A DNA stretch of 20,079 nucleotides from Holosporaceae bacterium (GTDB lineage: Bacteria; Pseudomonadota; Alphaproteobacteria; UBA3830): positions 1 to 20,079 of the forward strand of contig JAISHN010000096.1 of NCBI GenBank assembly GCA_031262635.1, read 5' to 3'. Made by a program: the position numbers and the translations under genes. Positions 1 to 6,024 of this stretch are shown piece after piece; the stretch's first letter is position 1; each line of letters starts with the position of its first letter. The notes beneath the pieces were generated by a model that saw only the letters and a program-made list of their open reading frames with translations, did not search any database and had not been told where the DNA came from.

Positions 1-289
1 CGAATCGCTCGACGGCGAATTGATATTTCGACTGCGGAGGATAAACGGTCGCGGAACCGAAGCATTTTACCTCCATGCCTTCTTCTATTTTTATCGTTTG
101 CCTTTGAAGGCTCCATTTCCAGCAAACCGCGGCGATAATCGACTCGGAATCTTTCAGCGAGAAGTACGCGTGCCCCGAGGAGTGGATCTTTAACCCGCTG
201 ATCTCTCCTTTTAAATAAATTCTGCCGAAACTTTGTTCGATCGATTTTTTTATCAAATTCGAGAGCTGAGTAACCGTATATTCTTCCAT
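1..289 (-). CDS. xseA: Exodeoxyribonuclease VII large subunit, N-terminal part (cut by window edge)
   Basis: XseA is the large subunit of exonuclease VII, which with XseB degrades single-stranded DNA to oligonucleotides in repair. Only the first 96 residues are in the window. They read MEEYTVTQLSNLIKKSIEQ, then a beta-rich OB-fold with LKGEISGLKIHSSGHAYFSL near residues 27-46, the 'GEISxxxxxxSGHxYFxLKD' signature of the XseA nucleic-acid-binding domain, followed by ALxCxxW-like AAVCWKW and VEVxGxxxxYPPxSxYQ-like EVKCFGSATVYPPQSKYQFAVERF. The start is fixed by an in-frame TAG directly before the ATG at 289-287; no strong Shine-Dalgarno is visible. The gene runs off the left edge, so the catalytic C-terminal region is not seen. 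It is divergent from the MFS gene to its right. Identification is firm from the motif order. Confidence 0.93.
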   Translation of the reverse strand, partial: MEEYTVTQLSNLIKKSIEQSFGRIYLKGEISGLKIHSSGHAYFSLKDSESIIAAVCWKWSLQRQTIKIEEGMEVKCFGSATVYPPQSKYQFAVERF

Positions 290-460
290 CTAGAAACCAT
301 TTTTGCGCGTTGAGGAGAATACTAGCGCAAACCCGCCGCGATCAATATAGGCGGAATGGGGGAGGGGAGAAGAAGCAAGCTAAGGATGAAATGAGAGACC
401 GTAGTTAGGAAGGCGACGACTACTCTGTCTACGTTTTTGCGAGCGACTTCATCGCCTTTC

Positions 461-551
461 CGTCATCCTAGAGCGAAGCGAAGGATCCACGCGACGAAGA
501 AGCTTGAAAAACGGATGGATTCGTCGTCGCGCGTCCTCCTTCAGGATGACG
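461..551. repeat. Hairpin repeat of the GTCATCC/GGATGAC type
   Basis: Within the 338-base gap between xseA and the MFS gene, the sequence opens with CGTCATCC (461-468) and closes with GGATGACG (544-551), and the stretch between contains further imperfectly complementary pieces (ACGCGACGA against TCGTCGCGCG). It shares the GTCATCCT...GAAGGATCC core with the three larger MITE-like copies in this window, but lacks their terminal inverted repeats and outer segments. The rest of 290-627 holds only the promoter of the MFS gene; no gene was found in it. Confidence 0.7.
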
Positions 552-570
552 AACGCATCTGCAATGATCA

Positions 571-599
571 TTGACGTTATCCTCGAATTTTAATATCTT
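571..599 (+). promoter_or_regulatory. Sigma70-like promoter of the MFS gene
   Basis: TTGACG (571-576), 17-base spacer, TATCTT (594-599). The predicted transcript starts near 606, so the MFS start codon must be downstream of that. This excludes the in-frame TTG at 571 as a start codon, because it is part of the -35 box. Confidence 0.6.
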
Positions 600-627
600 T
601 TTAGTTTGTTTTAATTATGGAGAAGGC

Positions 628-1884
628 ATGACGAGAAGCGAGAGGGAAAGTTCATGGATCGCGTGGACGGTCGCAAACGTATTTTATTTATACGAAGTAA
701 TGTTGAGAGTCTCTCCGAGCGTCATGACGAACGATCTTATGTCCCACTACGATATAACGAGCGGAGCGTTGGGCGTTATGATCTCGTTTTTCTACTACTC
801 TTATACCGCTTTGCAACTTCCGTGCGGATTTATTCTCGATAAACTCGGTCCGAGGAATATTGTCGGACTTTCGGCGGCTCTATCGACGGTAGGATCGGTT
901 TTGTTCGCTCTAACAAAAAGCGTATGCGTCGCTCAATTTGGACGCTGTTTAATGGGAGCCGGAGCGGCTTGCGCCTTTATATCCTGTTTGCAAGTCGCGT
1001 CGACGGCGTTTCCGATCAGGCATTTTGCGGTCTTCGCCGCCATAACCAACATGATGGGCACTTTTGGAGGACTTTGCGCGGGATTTCCAATCGCTCGAGC
1101 GGTAAACTTAATCGGATGGCGCGAAACGACGTTTATTTTGGCGGCCATAGGAGGAGTCATAGCGATAGCGGCGTTTTTACTTATCCCGAAAAACATGAGC
1201 GTTCCAAAAAGCGCGGACTCTCGCGAGCCTTTTGGAGCGACCTTTGGGAAGATTCTGAAAAATAAGCAGATTATATTAATCGGAATAATCGGCGGATTTA
1301 TGTATCTGCCGGTTTCTGTGTTTGCGGAACTGTGGGCGGTGCCGTTTTTTATGGCTAAGTGCGGAATCAACAACGAAACCGCTTCGTTCGCTTCCGCAAC
1401 GTCGTTCATCGGATTTGCGATCGGAAGCGTGCCGATAGCTATGATAGCCAAAAAATTAAACGGCTATATGAAGACGATACGCCTCACTATAATCAGCGTC
1501 GCGGCGTTGTTTATTCCGCTGGTATACGTCCAAGATATGACGGCGTCTTTTATCGTCGTGTTCTTAATAGGATTCGCGACGGCCGGAGAGGTTTTGATAT
1601 TCACGTGTGCGAAAAATAACGAGTCGCTCGAAAATTCCGGCTCCGCGGTCGCGTTCGCCAACTGTTTCGTTATGCTAGTCGGAGCAATATTTCAACCGGC
1701 GTTGGGCGTTTTGCTAGACGTTTTCTGGACTGGAACGACCGCGGCAAACGGCCTCCGCGTTTATGAAATCGCCGCATATCAAAAAGCGATGCTAGTCTTG
1801 CCGATCTGTTTAATCGTCGCCTACGCAATGTCGTTTTGGGTAAATGAAACGCTGGAATCAGAACGAGATAAAGAGGATACGTAG
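628..1884 (+). CDS. MFS transporter, substrate unknown
   Basis: An integral membrane permease of the major facilitator superfamily, 418 residues when started at ATG 628. It has about 12 hydrophobic segments. The MFS motif A between TM2 and TM3 reads GFILDKLGPRNIVG (residues 67-80). The N-terminal pattern YLYEVMLRVSPSVMTNDLM...GALGVMISFFYYSYTALQLPCG is of a kind I associate with permeases of intracellular gamma- and alphaproteobacteria, where substrates are mostly unassigned. Start choice: GGAGAAGG (619-626) sits just before ATG 628, and the longer open frame back to 571 would place the start inside the -35 box. The C-terminus is charged (ESERDKEDT). It is a single-gene unit with its own promoter; a MITE copy starts 10 bases after the stop and could terminate transcription. 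The family is secure, the transported compound is not. Confidence 0.85.
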   Translation: MTRSERESSWIAWTVANVFYLYEVMLRVSPSVMTNDLMSHYDITSGALGVMISFFYYSYTALQLPCGFILDKLGPRNIVGLSAALSTVGSVLFALTKSVCVAQFGRCLMGAGAACAFISCLQVASTAFPIRHFAVFAAITNMMGTFGGLCAGFPIARAVNLIGWRETTFILAAIGGVIAIAAFLLIPKNMSVPKSADSREPFGATFGKILKNKQIILIGIIGGFMYLPVSVFAELWAVPFFMAKCGINNETASFASATSFIGFAIGSVPIAMIAKKLNGYMKTIRLTIISVAALFIPLVYVQDMTASFIVVFLIGFATAGEVLIFTCAKNNESLENSGSAVAFANCFVMLVGAIFQPALGVLLDVFWTGTTAANGLRVYEIAAYQKAMLVLPICLIVAYAMSFWVNETLESERDKEDT

Positions 1885-1894
1885 GGATCTACTA

Positions 1895-2143
1895 GGTTGT
1901 GTTAGGAAAAATTTTGTTCGTCGTCTCTTTCCATCATCCTCGCTTCTGTTTCCCTCGTCATCCTGAGCAAAGCGAAGGATCCAGACGGCGAGTACGCCGG
2001 AAAAGCGCGTGGATGCCTCTAGGATGACAGAGAAGGAAGAAGCTTCGCGAATTCACGCTCCTAGCAACGACTTATTGCGGAGTATAAACCTCTTGCTTCA
2101 ACAAAAATCACATACCACTCATCACATTTTTCCTAACGGAACC
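1895..2143 (-). mobile_element. MITE-like element, copy A (complete)
   Basis: A 249-bp non-coding element. The left end reads GGTTGTGTTAGGAAAAAT and the right end, read inward on the other strand, GGTTCCGTTAGGAAAAAT, giving a terminal inverted repeat of about 18 bp with 3 mismatches. TA flanks it on both sides (1893-1894, 2144-2145), the target duplication expected of IS630/Tc1-mariner elements. Inside is the hairpin core with CGTCATCCTGAG...GGATCC and CGGCGagtaCGCCG (about 1957-2030). No transposase is encoded, so it is non-autonomous. I define plus orientation by copies B and C; copy A is reversed. Compared with copy B it lacks about 19 bases of the core. It lies directly behind the MFS stop. 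Confidence 0.8.
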
Positions 2144-2257
2144 TAATAACGTTGGAGAGGGATAATTTTTCTGTATTTTCATACTGTCACATGATGGCCG
2201 CGTTTAGAATTCATATATTATTTCAGAATCATCCCTTTAGATACTTATTTTTTATAA

Positions 2258-2331
2258 CACAAAAAAAAGGAGATTGAAAGAAATATCAATCTTCATACTA
2301 CAATATGTTATTGATATTCCTTTTTTGTGAG
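2258..2331. terminator. Long imperfect hairpin with A/T-rich arms, possible terminator of the exported-protein gene
   Basis: CACAAAAAA pairs with TTTTTTGTG, and further in ATATCAAT (around 2283-2290) pairs with ATTGATAT (around 2311-2318), with an unequal internal loop. On the minus strand the descending arm ends in a run of eight T, as a factor-independent terminator would, about 30 bases after the stop of the gene at 2363-2806. The remaining gap from 2146 to 2362 holds no gene that I can support. Confidence 0.45.
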
Positions 2332-2362
2332 AAATTCAAGAAAAAAGGAGTTTATAATGAAT

Positions 2363-2806
2363 TTAATTCCATATACCAGCGCGTTTAAGCGCGTCGCTCC
2401 AATTAATCTGTATTTGTGTCATTTGTAGTTTTCGCGCCGTCTCGGCGTTAAGTAGTAAAAACAAGACTTCCGCATGCTCTTCAGCTGTGTGGAGGGTTCT
2501 CGTATGTCCAGAAATGATCTCAAATCCAAAGCTAGTCGTCAGCCCGGTAAAGTTTCTGAAACCATGCAGTCCTGTCGCACTGCGAGCTTCTCCAATTATT
2601 TGACGAACCGCAATAATAAGATCTGATTGCTGTCTAGCGGACAATGTTTTAAAATCTATAGGCAACTTGCAATCTATTGCTAGTCGTGTAAATATTTGCG
2701 GGTCTCGCGCCGTATAAGCGTGTTGATCGCAAGCATGGCAGAAAAACAACGAAAAACCACTGAAGGACGCGGCCACAATTGCGGAAGCTAATAACTTCTT
2801 TTTCAT
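2363..2806 (-). CDS. Small exported protein of unknown function
   Basis: 147 residues; I do not recognise the family. Residues 1-25 (MKKKLLASAIVAASFSGFSLFFCHA) look like a Sec signal peptide: three lysines, a hydrophobic core, and a plausible cut after CHA at residue 25. A cysteine follows at residue 26, but the preceding FCHA does not fit a lipobox well. The mature part is about 120 residues, with the segments ARQQSDLIIAVRQIIGEARS and TAEEHAEVLFLLLNAETARKLQMTQIQI predicted helical. It has no obvious catalytic motif. That the gene is real is supported by a near-consensus promoter (2836-2864), GAGGAG before the ATG, and a downstream hairpin. It is the only well-supported gene between the two inverted MITE copies and may be strain-specific cargo or an effector; this is inference. 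Confidence 0.72.
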   Translation of the reverse strand: MKKKLLASAIVAASFSGFSLFFCHACDQHAYTARDPQIFTRLAIDCKLPIDFKTLSARQQSDLIIAVRQIIGEARSATGLHGFRNFTGLTTSFGFEIISGHTRTLHTAEEHAEVLFLLLNAETARKLQMTQIQINWSDALKRAGIWN

Positions 2807-2835
2807 ATCGACTCCTCATATTAAAATTCTTAAGC

Positions 2836-2864
2836 ATAATAAGCGTTTTAAAGTTCATAGTCAA
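2836..2864 (-). promoter_or_regulatory. Strong sigma70-like promoter of the exported-protein gene
   Basis: On the minus strand: TTGACT (2864-2859), 17-base spacer, TATTAT (2841-2836), both 5 of 6 to consensus. The predicted start of transcription is about 23 bases before the ATG at 2806, with GAGGAG between. Confidence 0.75.
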
Positions 2865-3192
2865 CGCTAAAATATTCCCCCTATCTAAAATTCCATATAT
2901 CGGAAAATCATTATAAAAAGCCGGAATCATCCCTTGACGTGAGACATTAATATGTCAATTTATAGTAGTAAAAACAACTAGAATGATGCAACTACACAAT
3001 GCAGCCGTGTCTTTAACCCGTTTTTTTTAACTCATAAGTGTCGTTTTGTGCAAAAATTTTGATAATTAAATCTCACTCAAAAACGCTGAAATATCAGTGT
3101 TAGTTTATAAATCAGTTTTTATTCACTTTTACACATAAAAATCAAAAATCATGCTCTATCTCAATATATTAACCGCAATTTTTAATCCATTA

Positions 3193-3224
3193 TTCGGGTC
3201 TAGAAGGTTTCGGGTCTAGAAGGA
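3193..3224 (+). repeat. 16-bp tandem duplication
   Basis: TTCGGGTCTAGAAGGT (3193-3208) is followed directly by TTCGGGTCTAGAAGGA (3209-3224), 15 of 16 identical. Function unknown; it may be an iteron remnant, a protein-binding pair, or a slippage product. Confidence 0.8.
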
Positions 3225-3335
3225 ATGCTCTCATCGCGTCAAGTCTTCTCATTACTGAACATACTTACTATTTCGCTTCTAAGATTTTTTAAATACCAAA
3301 AATTTTCAATATGTTAGCTTTTTTCAAACTCTATT

Positions 3336-3357
3336 TTACATAATTAAGATTATGTAA
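3336..3357. repeat. Perfect 9-bp inverted repeat next to the DnaA-like boxes
   Basis: TTACATAAT (3336-3344), loop TAAG, ATTATGTAA (3349-3357). It lies 4 bases before the first DnaA-like box. It may be a protein-binding site or the AT-rich part of an origin. Confidence 0.6.
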
Positions 3358-3361
3358 TTGA

Positions 3362-3421
3362 TGTGTATAACTATGTAGATAAGCTTGTTCATAACTCTGG
3401 CGAAACTTTTCATTATCAACG
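3362..3421. promoter_or_regulatory. Cluster of DnaA-box-like 9-mers with 12-base period (candidate origin element)
   Basis: On the minus strand the boxes read TTATACACA (3362-3370, a full match to TTATNCACA), TTATCTACA (3374-3382) and TTATGAACA (3386-3394), the latter two with one mismatch each. Starts are exactly 12 bases apart. A weaker TTATCAACG (3413-3421) lies in the opposite orientation. AT-rich sequence and a hairpin flank it on the left. This is the usual build of a DnaA-dependent origin, but regulatory DnaA sites or chance remain possible. Confidence 0.45.
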
Positions 3422-3586
3422 CCTATAGTCCGTATTTTTTTTGATCAAGTATTTGCAAAAATTCTCCAACTCCGCCTGGCGTTTGGAGGAATGCGGCCGT
3501 TTAGAAACGCTTCCGGTATTTTTACATGCAATTCTCGGTCTACGCGAACGAACGAAACGCGTTTGTTCCGTAAACAGATATAACAA
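3416..3586 (-). CDS. Doubtful small basic ORF, 56 residues
   Basis: An open frame starting at TTG (3586-3584) with GGGAGAGG just before it and ending in TGA at 3418-3416. The product would be very basic (TRFVRSRRPR, KRPHSSKRQ) with the tail ENFCKYLIKKNTDYRR. I recognise no family. The frame stays open upstream into MITE copy B without an ATG, so chance openness is likely. It is listed only because the ribosome site is fair and it lies in the island between the inverted repeats. Confidence 0.15.
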   Translation of the reverse strand: MLYLFTEQTRFVRSRRPRIACKNTGSVSKRPHSSKRQAELENFCKYLIKKNTDYRR

Positions 3587-3607
3587 TATCCTCTCCCTAA
3601 CATAATA

Positions 3608-3872
3608 GGTTCCGTTAGGAAAAATGTGATGAGTGGTATGATTTTTATTGAAACAAGAGGTTTATACTCCGCAATAAGTCGTTGCTAGGAGCGCGAAGCT
3701 GCGAAACTTCTTCCTTTTCCGTCATCCTAGAGGAGTGTTTGCCCGACGAAGGATCCGCGCGCTTTTCCGGCGTATTCGCCGTCTGGATCCTTCGCTTTGC
3801 TCAGGATGACGGAGGAAACAGAAGCGAGGATGATGGAAAGAGACGACGAATAAAATTCTTCCTAACACAGCC
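3608..3872 (+). mobile_element. MITE-like element, copy B (complete, inverted relative to copy A)
   Basis: 265 bp, starting GGTTCCGTTAGGAAAAAT and ending TTCTTCCTAACACAGCC, flanked by TA on both sides (3606-3607, 3873-3874). Aligned by eye with the reverse of copy A it is nearly identical over most of its length, including the TTTATACTCCGCAATAAGTC segment and the GTCATCC...GGATGAC hairpin core. A run of codons inside it (ending around AVWILRFAQDD) is open by chance and should not be called a gene, because the same frame recurs in copy C. It ends 130 bases before murJ. Confidence 0.8.
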
Positions 3873-4002
3873 TAAACTCATATAAAAAAACATCCGCGCG
3901 AGTCTTCAGGCTCTTAGCATTTTCTCGCTTTAGTCGATTGCGTTTGATTACATTTGTATGATATTTACACAGCGTTTACTTTTCACAAAAAGGAGCGAAG
4001 CG

Positions 4003-5559
4003 GTGAGTTTAATCAAAAATGTCATTACCGTTGGCGGATGGACTCTAGCGTACAGAATTAGCAGCTTTATCAGAGACATAGCTCAGTCCAATTTCCTCGG
4101 CGCCGGATTATACGCAGACGTTTTCTCCCTTTCTTTTAAATTTGCCAATTCGTTAAGAAAATTTTTTGCGGAAGGAGCTTTTAACGCTTCGTTCCTCCCG
4201 ATATTTTCGGGAGCGTTGAAGGATAAAGGGCATGACGAGGCTCAAAAAATCGCCGCTCAGATTTTTACCTGGCTAACTCTTTGGGTTTCGTTTTTTTTGG
4301 TTCTTTGTTTGATTTTTTTCAGAGCGATAATGGGAAATACGCTTGGAGCCGGAATAGATCCTTCGACTGAAAAATTTGAGCGTCTGATTTCAGTCGGAAG
4401 AATTTGCTCTCCTTATGTCGCCGCGTCGGTCTTGGCCGCCATGTTCAGCGGAATTCTAAACGCGTTGAATAGGTTCGCGATAACGACTGCGGCGCAGTTA
4501 GTTCTAAATATTTTCGTTATATGCGCGGTGTTTATAGGACCGCTTTTTTTCCCGAGCGTCGCGTACACTATGGCGTGGGCGACATTTTCAGCCGGAATCG
4601 CTCAAGTTTTTGTTTTATGGTTCAACGTAAAACGGTTAGGCTTCAAAATAGGTTTCGATTTTTCTGAAAAAAAGCAAGAGGTTAAACTTTTCTTTAAAAA
4701 ACTGCTTTCTGGAGTGATCGGATCGGGAATCGCTCAAGTGAATCTTTTGTTAGATTTTGTGGCGTTGTCGTTTTTGCCGACTGGAGCGGTTTCTTACTTT
4801 TACTACGTCGATCACGCTCAGCAATTTCCGATGGGGATTTTAGGAATTGCTTTCGGAATTGCCTTATTGCCGCCGTTAGCCCGATCTATCCATAGAAAAG
4901 ACGACGCGGCGGCTCGAAGACAAATGAATTCGGGGTTATTATTCGCGTTGTCGCTGACTCTTCCCGCGATGGTAATCTGCGCTTCGCTTAGCGAGCCTCT
5001 TATAGGAGCGATTTATGGACGGGGAAGTTTTACGCCGGAACATGTGGCTGCGGCCGCTCCGGCGCTAGTTGCCTTCGCTTACGGATTGCCGATTTATATG
5101 GCGACAAAAGTGTTTTCTTCGGTTTTTTTCGCTAATAAAGACACTAGCTCTCCGTTTCGCGGCGCTGTTATTTCAATATTTGCAAATCTGTTTTTTATAG
5201 GACTTCTCATGCCTTTTCTAAAACATACGGGAGTCGCTTGGGCGACGACTTTGGCGTCGTGTTTCAATTTTATTTATCTTACCCTAAATCTCAAAAAACG
5301 CTGCGGGATTCAAGTAGATAAGCGCTCTTGCGTAGAATGCCTAAAGCAGATCGCGGTTTCCGCGCTCATGTTCGCTCTGATTTTATTTATGAACGGCTGG
5401 GCGGCTCCTTACTATGCCAACGGCGGAGCGGAAAGAAACGTCGCTTTGTTAGTAGTCGTCGGAATCGCTTTGCTCGCATTTTTTATCGTTGGAAAAATCG
5501 TCGGTATGTTTTCTTTTATGAAGGAAATAAAAGCTCTCGATAAGCAAATAGAGGCGTGA
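4003..5559 (+). CDS. murJ: Lipid II flippase MurJ
   Basis: MurJ moves lipid II across the inner membrane for peptidoglycan synthesis. I start it at GTG 4003 (518 residues): AGGAG (3991-3995) lies 7 bases before it, and with this start the numbering falls exactly on E. coli MurJ, with Arg18, Arg24, Asp39 and Arg52 in line (YRISSFIRD, GLYADV, NSLRKFFAEGAF). The upstream ATG at 3958 has no ribosome site. There are about 14 hydrophobic segments, with the family signatures RKFFAEGAFNASFLPIFS (52-69) and FPMGILGIAFGIALLPPLAR (275-294). Odd: the conserved 'YYADRxxE' of E. coli (Arg270, Glu273) reads YYVDHAQQ here, with His271 and Gln274 in those places. It is convergent with the GNAT gene, 22 bases between stops; no clear promoter was found. 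Confidence 0.93.
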   Translation: MSLIKNVITVGGWTLAYRISSFIRDIAQSNFLGAGLYADVFSLSFKFANSLRKFFAEGAFNASFLPIFSGALKDKGHDEAQKIAAQIFTWLTLWVSFFLVLCLIFFRAIMGNTLGAGIDPSTEKFERLISVGRICSPYVAASVLAAMFSGILNALNRFAITTAAQLVLNIFVICAVFIGPLFFPSVAYTMAWATFSAGIAQVFVLWFNVKRLGFKIGFDFSEKKQEVKLFFKKLLSGVIGSGIAQVNLLLDFVALSFLPTGAVSYFYYVDHAQQFPMGILGIAFGIALLPPLARSIHRKDDAAARRQMNSGLLFALSLTLPAMVICASLSEPLIGAIYGRGSFTPEHVAAAAPALVAFAYGLPIYMATKVFSSVFFANKDTSSPFRGAVISIFANLFFIGLLMPFLKHTGVAWATTLASCFNFIYLTLNLKKRCGIQVDKRSCVECLKQIAVSALMFALILFMNGWAAPYYANGGAERNVALLVVVGIALLAFFIVGKIVGMFSFMKEIKALDKQIEA

Positions 5560-5581
5560 GTCTTTTCGTTGAAAAGCCCGT

Positions 5582-5995
5582 TTACAACGGCTTCGATAAA
5601 TAATAAAGACTCGTGTTTTTAGCGTATCCGGCGCGAACGAAATCTACTTTAAACCCCAATTTCTGATAAAAATTCGGAGCCTGAAAACTGAACGTTGAAA
5701 CGCAAATAAAAGAAGATCCGTTTTCTTTTCCAAATTCAAACGCTTTTTCCATAAGCTTTGTTCCGATTCCTTTTAATCGATATTTTTTATGGACGATCAG
5801 ATAGTTCACATGCGGCTGGCCGTAAAACATCTCTAAGGCGACATAACCGACAATTTCTCCGTCGATTTCCGCTCTAAAGGAAATTACCTTATTCCTCTCT
5901 AAAATCTCCCCTATTTTTTCTAGAGAATGCTCCATAAACCATTCGAAAATTTTTGCTTCGTCTTTTTTGGTTAAAAGAGATTTTATGAGTTTCAT
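5582..5995 (-). CDS. GNAT family N-acetyltransferase
   Basis: 137 residues, a single GNAT domain that transfers an acetyl group from acetyl-CoA to an unknown amine. Motif A, the pyrophosphate-binding loop, is RLKGIGTK (residues 73-80) after the beta4 strand VNYLIVHKKY; motif B is represented by APNFYQKLGFKV (106-117), typical of the family's C-terminal half. A CGGAGCG sequence precedes the ATG by about 10 bases. It is the last gene of the minus-strand cluster, 29 bases after waaA, so probably co-transcribed. Substrate cannot be read from the sequence: small molecule, peptide and ribosomal protein are all possible. Confidence 0.85.
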   Translation of the reverse strand: MKLIKSLLTKKDEAKIFEWFMEHSLEKIGEILERNKVISFRAEIDGEIVGYVALEMFYGQPHVNYLIVHKKYRLKGIGTKLMEKAFEFGKENGSSFICVSTFSFQAPNFYQKLGFKVDFVRAGYAKNTSLYYLSKPL

Positions 5996-6024
5996 ATATC
6001 GATCGCTCCGTCGGCAGATTAAGA

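Larger units (their letters stand above)
2865..3607. other. AT-rich non-coding stretch between exported-protein gene and MITE copy B
   Basis: More than 700 bases with many stops in all frames, clearly richer in A/T than the neighbouring genes. It holds a 16-bp tandem duplication (3193-3224), a 9-bp-arm hairpin (3336-3357), a cluster of DnaA-box-like 9-mers (3362-3421), a bulged palindrome around 3547-3566 (GAACGAAACGCGTTTGTTC), and a doubtful small ORF (3416-3586, minus). Nothing else is recognisable. The combination is what one expects of an origin or a control region rather than of degraded coding sequence. Confidence 0.55.

Noticed and set aside
571..627. Longer N-terminus of the first MFS protein, starting at TTG 571
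   Set aside because: TTG 571 is part of a TTGACG-17-TATCTT promoter, and GGAGAAGG before ATG 628 gives a proper start.
933..1451. 172-codon antisense frame within the first MFS gene
   Set aside because: Shadow of the coding strand; the sense product has clear MFS motifs and membrane periodicity.
1596..1610. CACGTG resembling the centre of a parS site
   Set aside because: The flanks do not extend the palindrome towards TGTTTCACGTGAAACA, and it lies in the MFS coding sequence.
2357..2425. AAGGAG followed by ATG and a 22-codon frame on the plus strand
   Set aside because: Very short and antisense to the end of the exported-protein gene. The purine run is one of several A-rich GGAG motifs of the hairpin region.
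2649..2930. 93-codon minus-strand frame overlapping the exported-protein gene
   Set aside because: It overlaps the promoter and signal-peptide region of the better supported gene in another frame, and its product has no protein-like pattern.
3682..3885. 67-codon open frame on the plus strand
   Set aside because: It lies almost wholly inside MITE copy B, and the same frame with the same odd product (AVWILR.AQDD) recurs in copy C. It comes from the hairpin repeat and has no ribosome site of its own.
3958..4002. ATG start of murJ 15 codons upstream
   Set aside because: No ribosome site. GTG 4003 has AGGAG at good spacing and gives exact register with E. coli MurJ residues 18, 24, 39 and 52.
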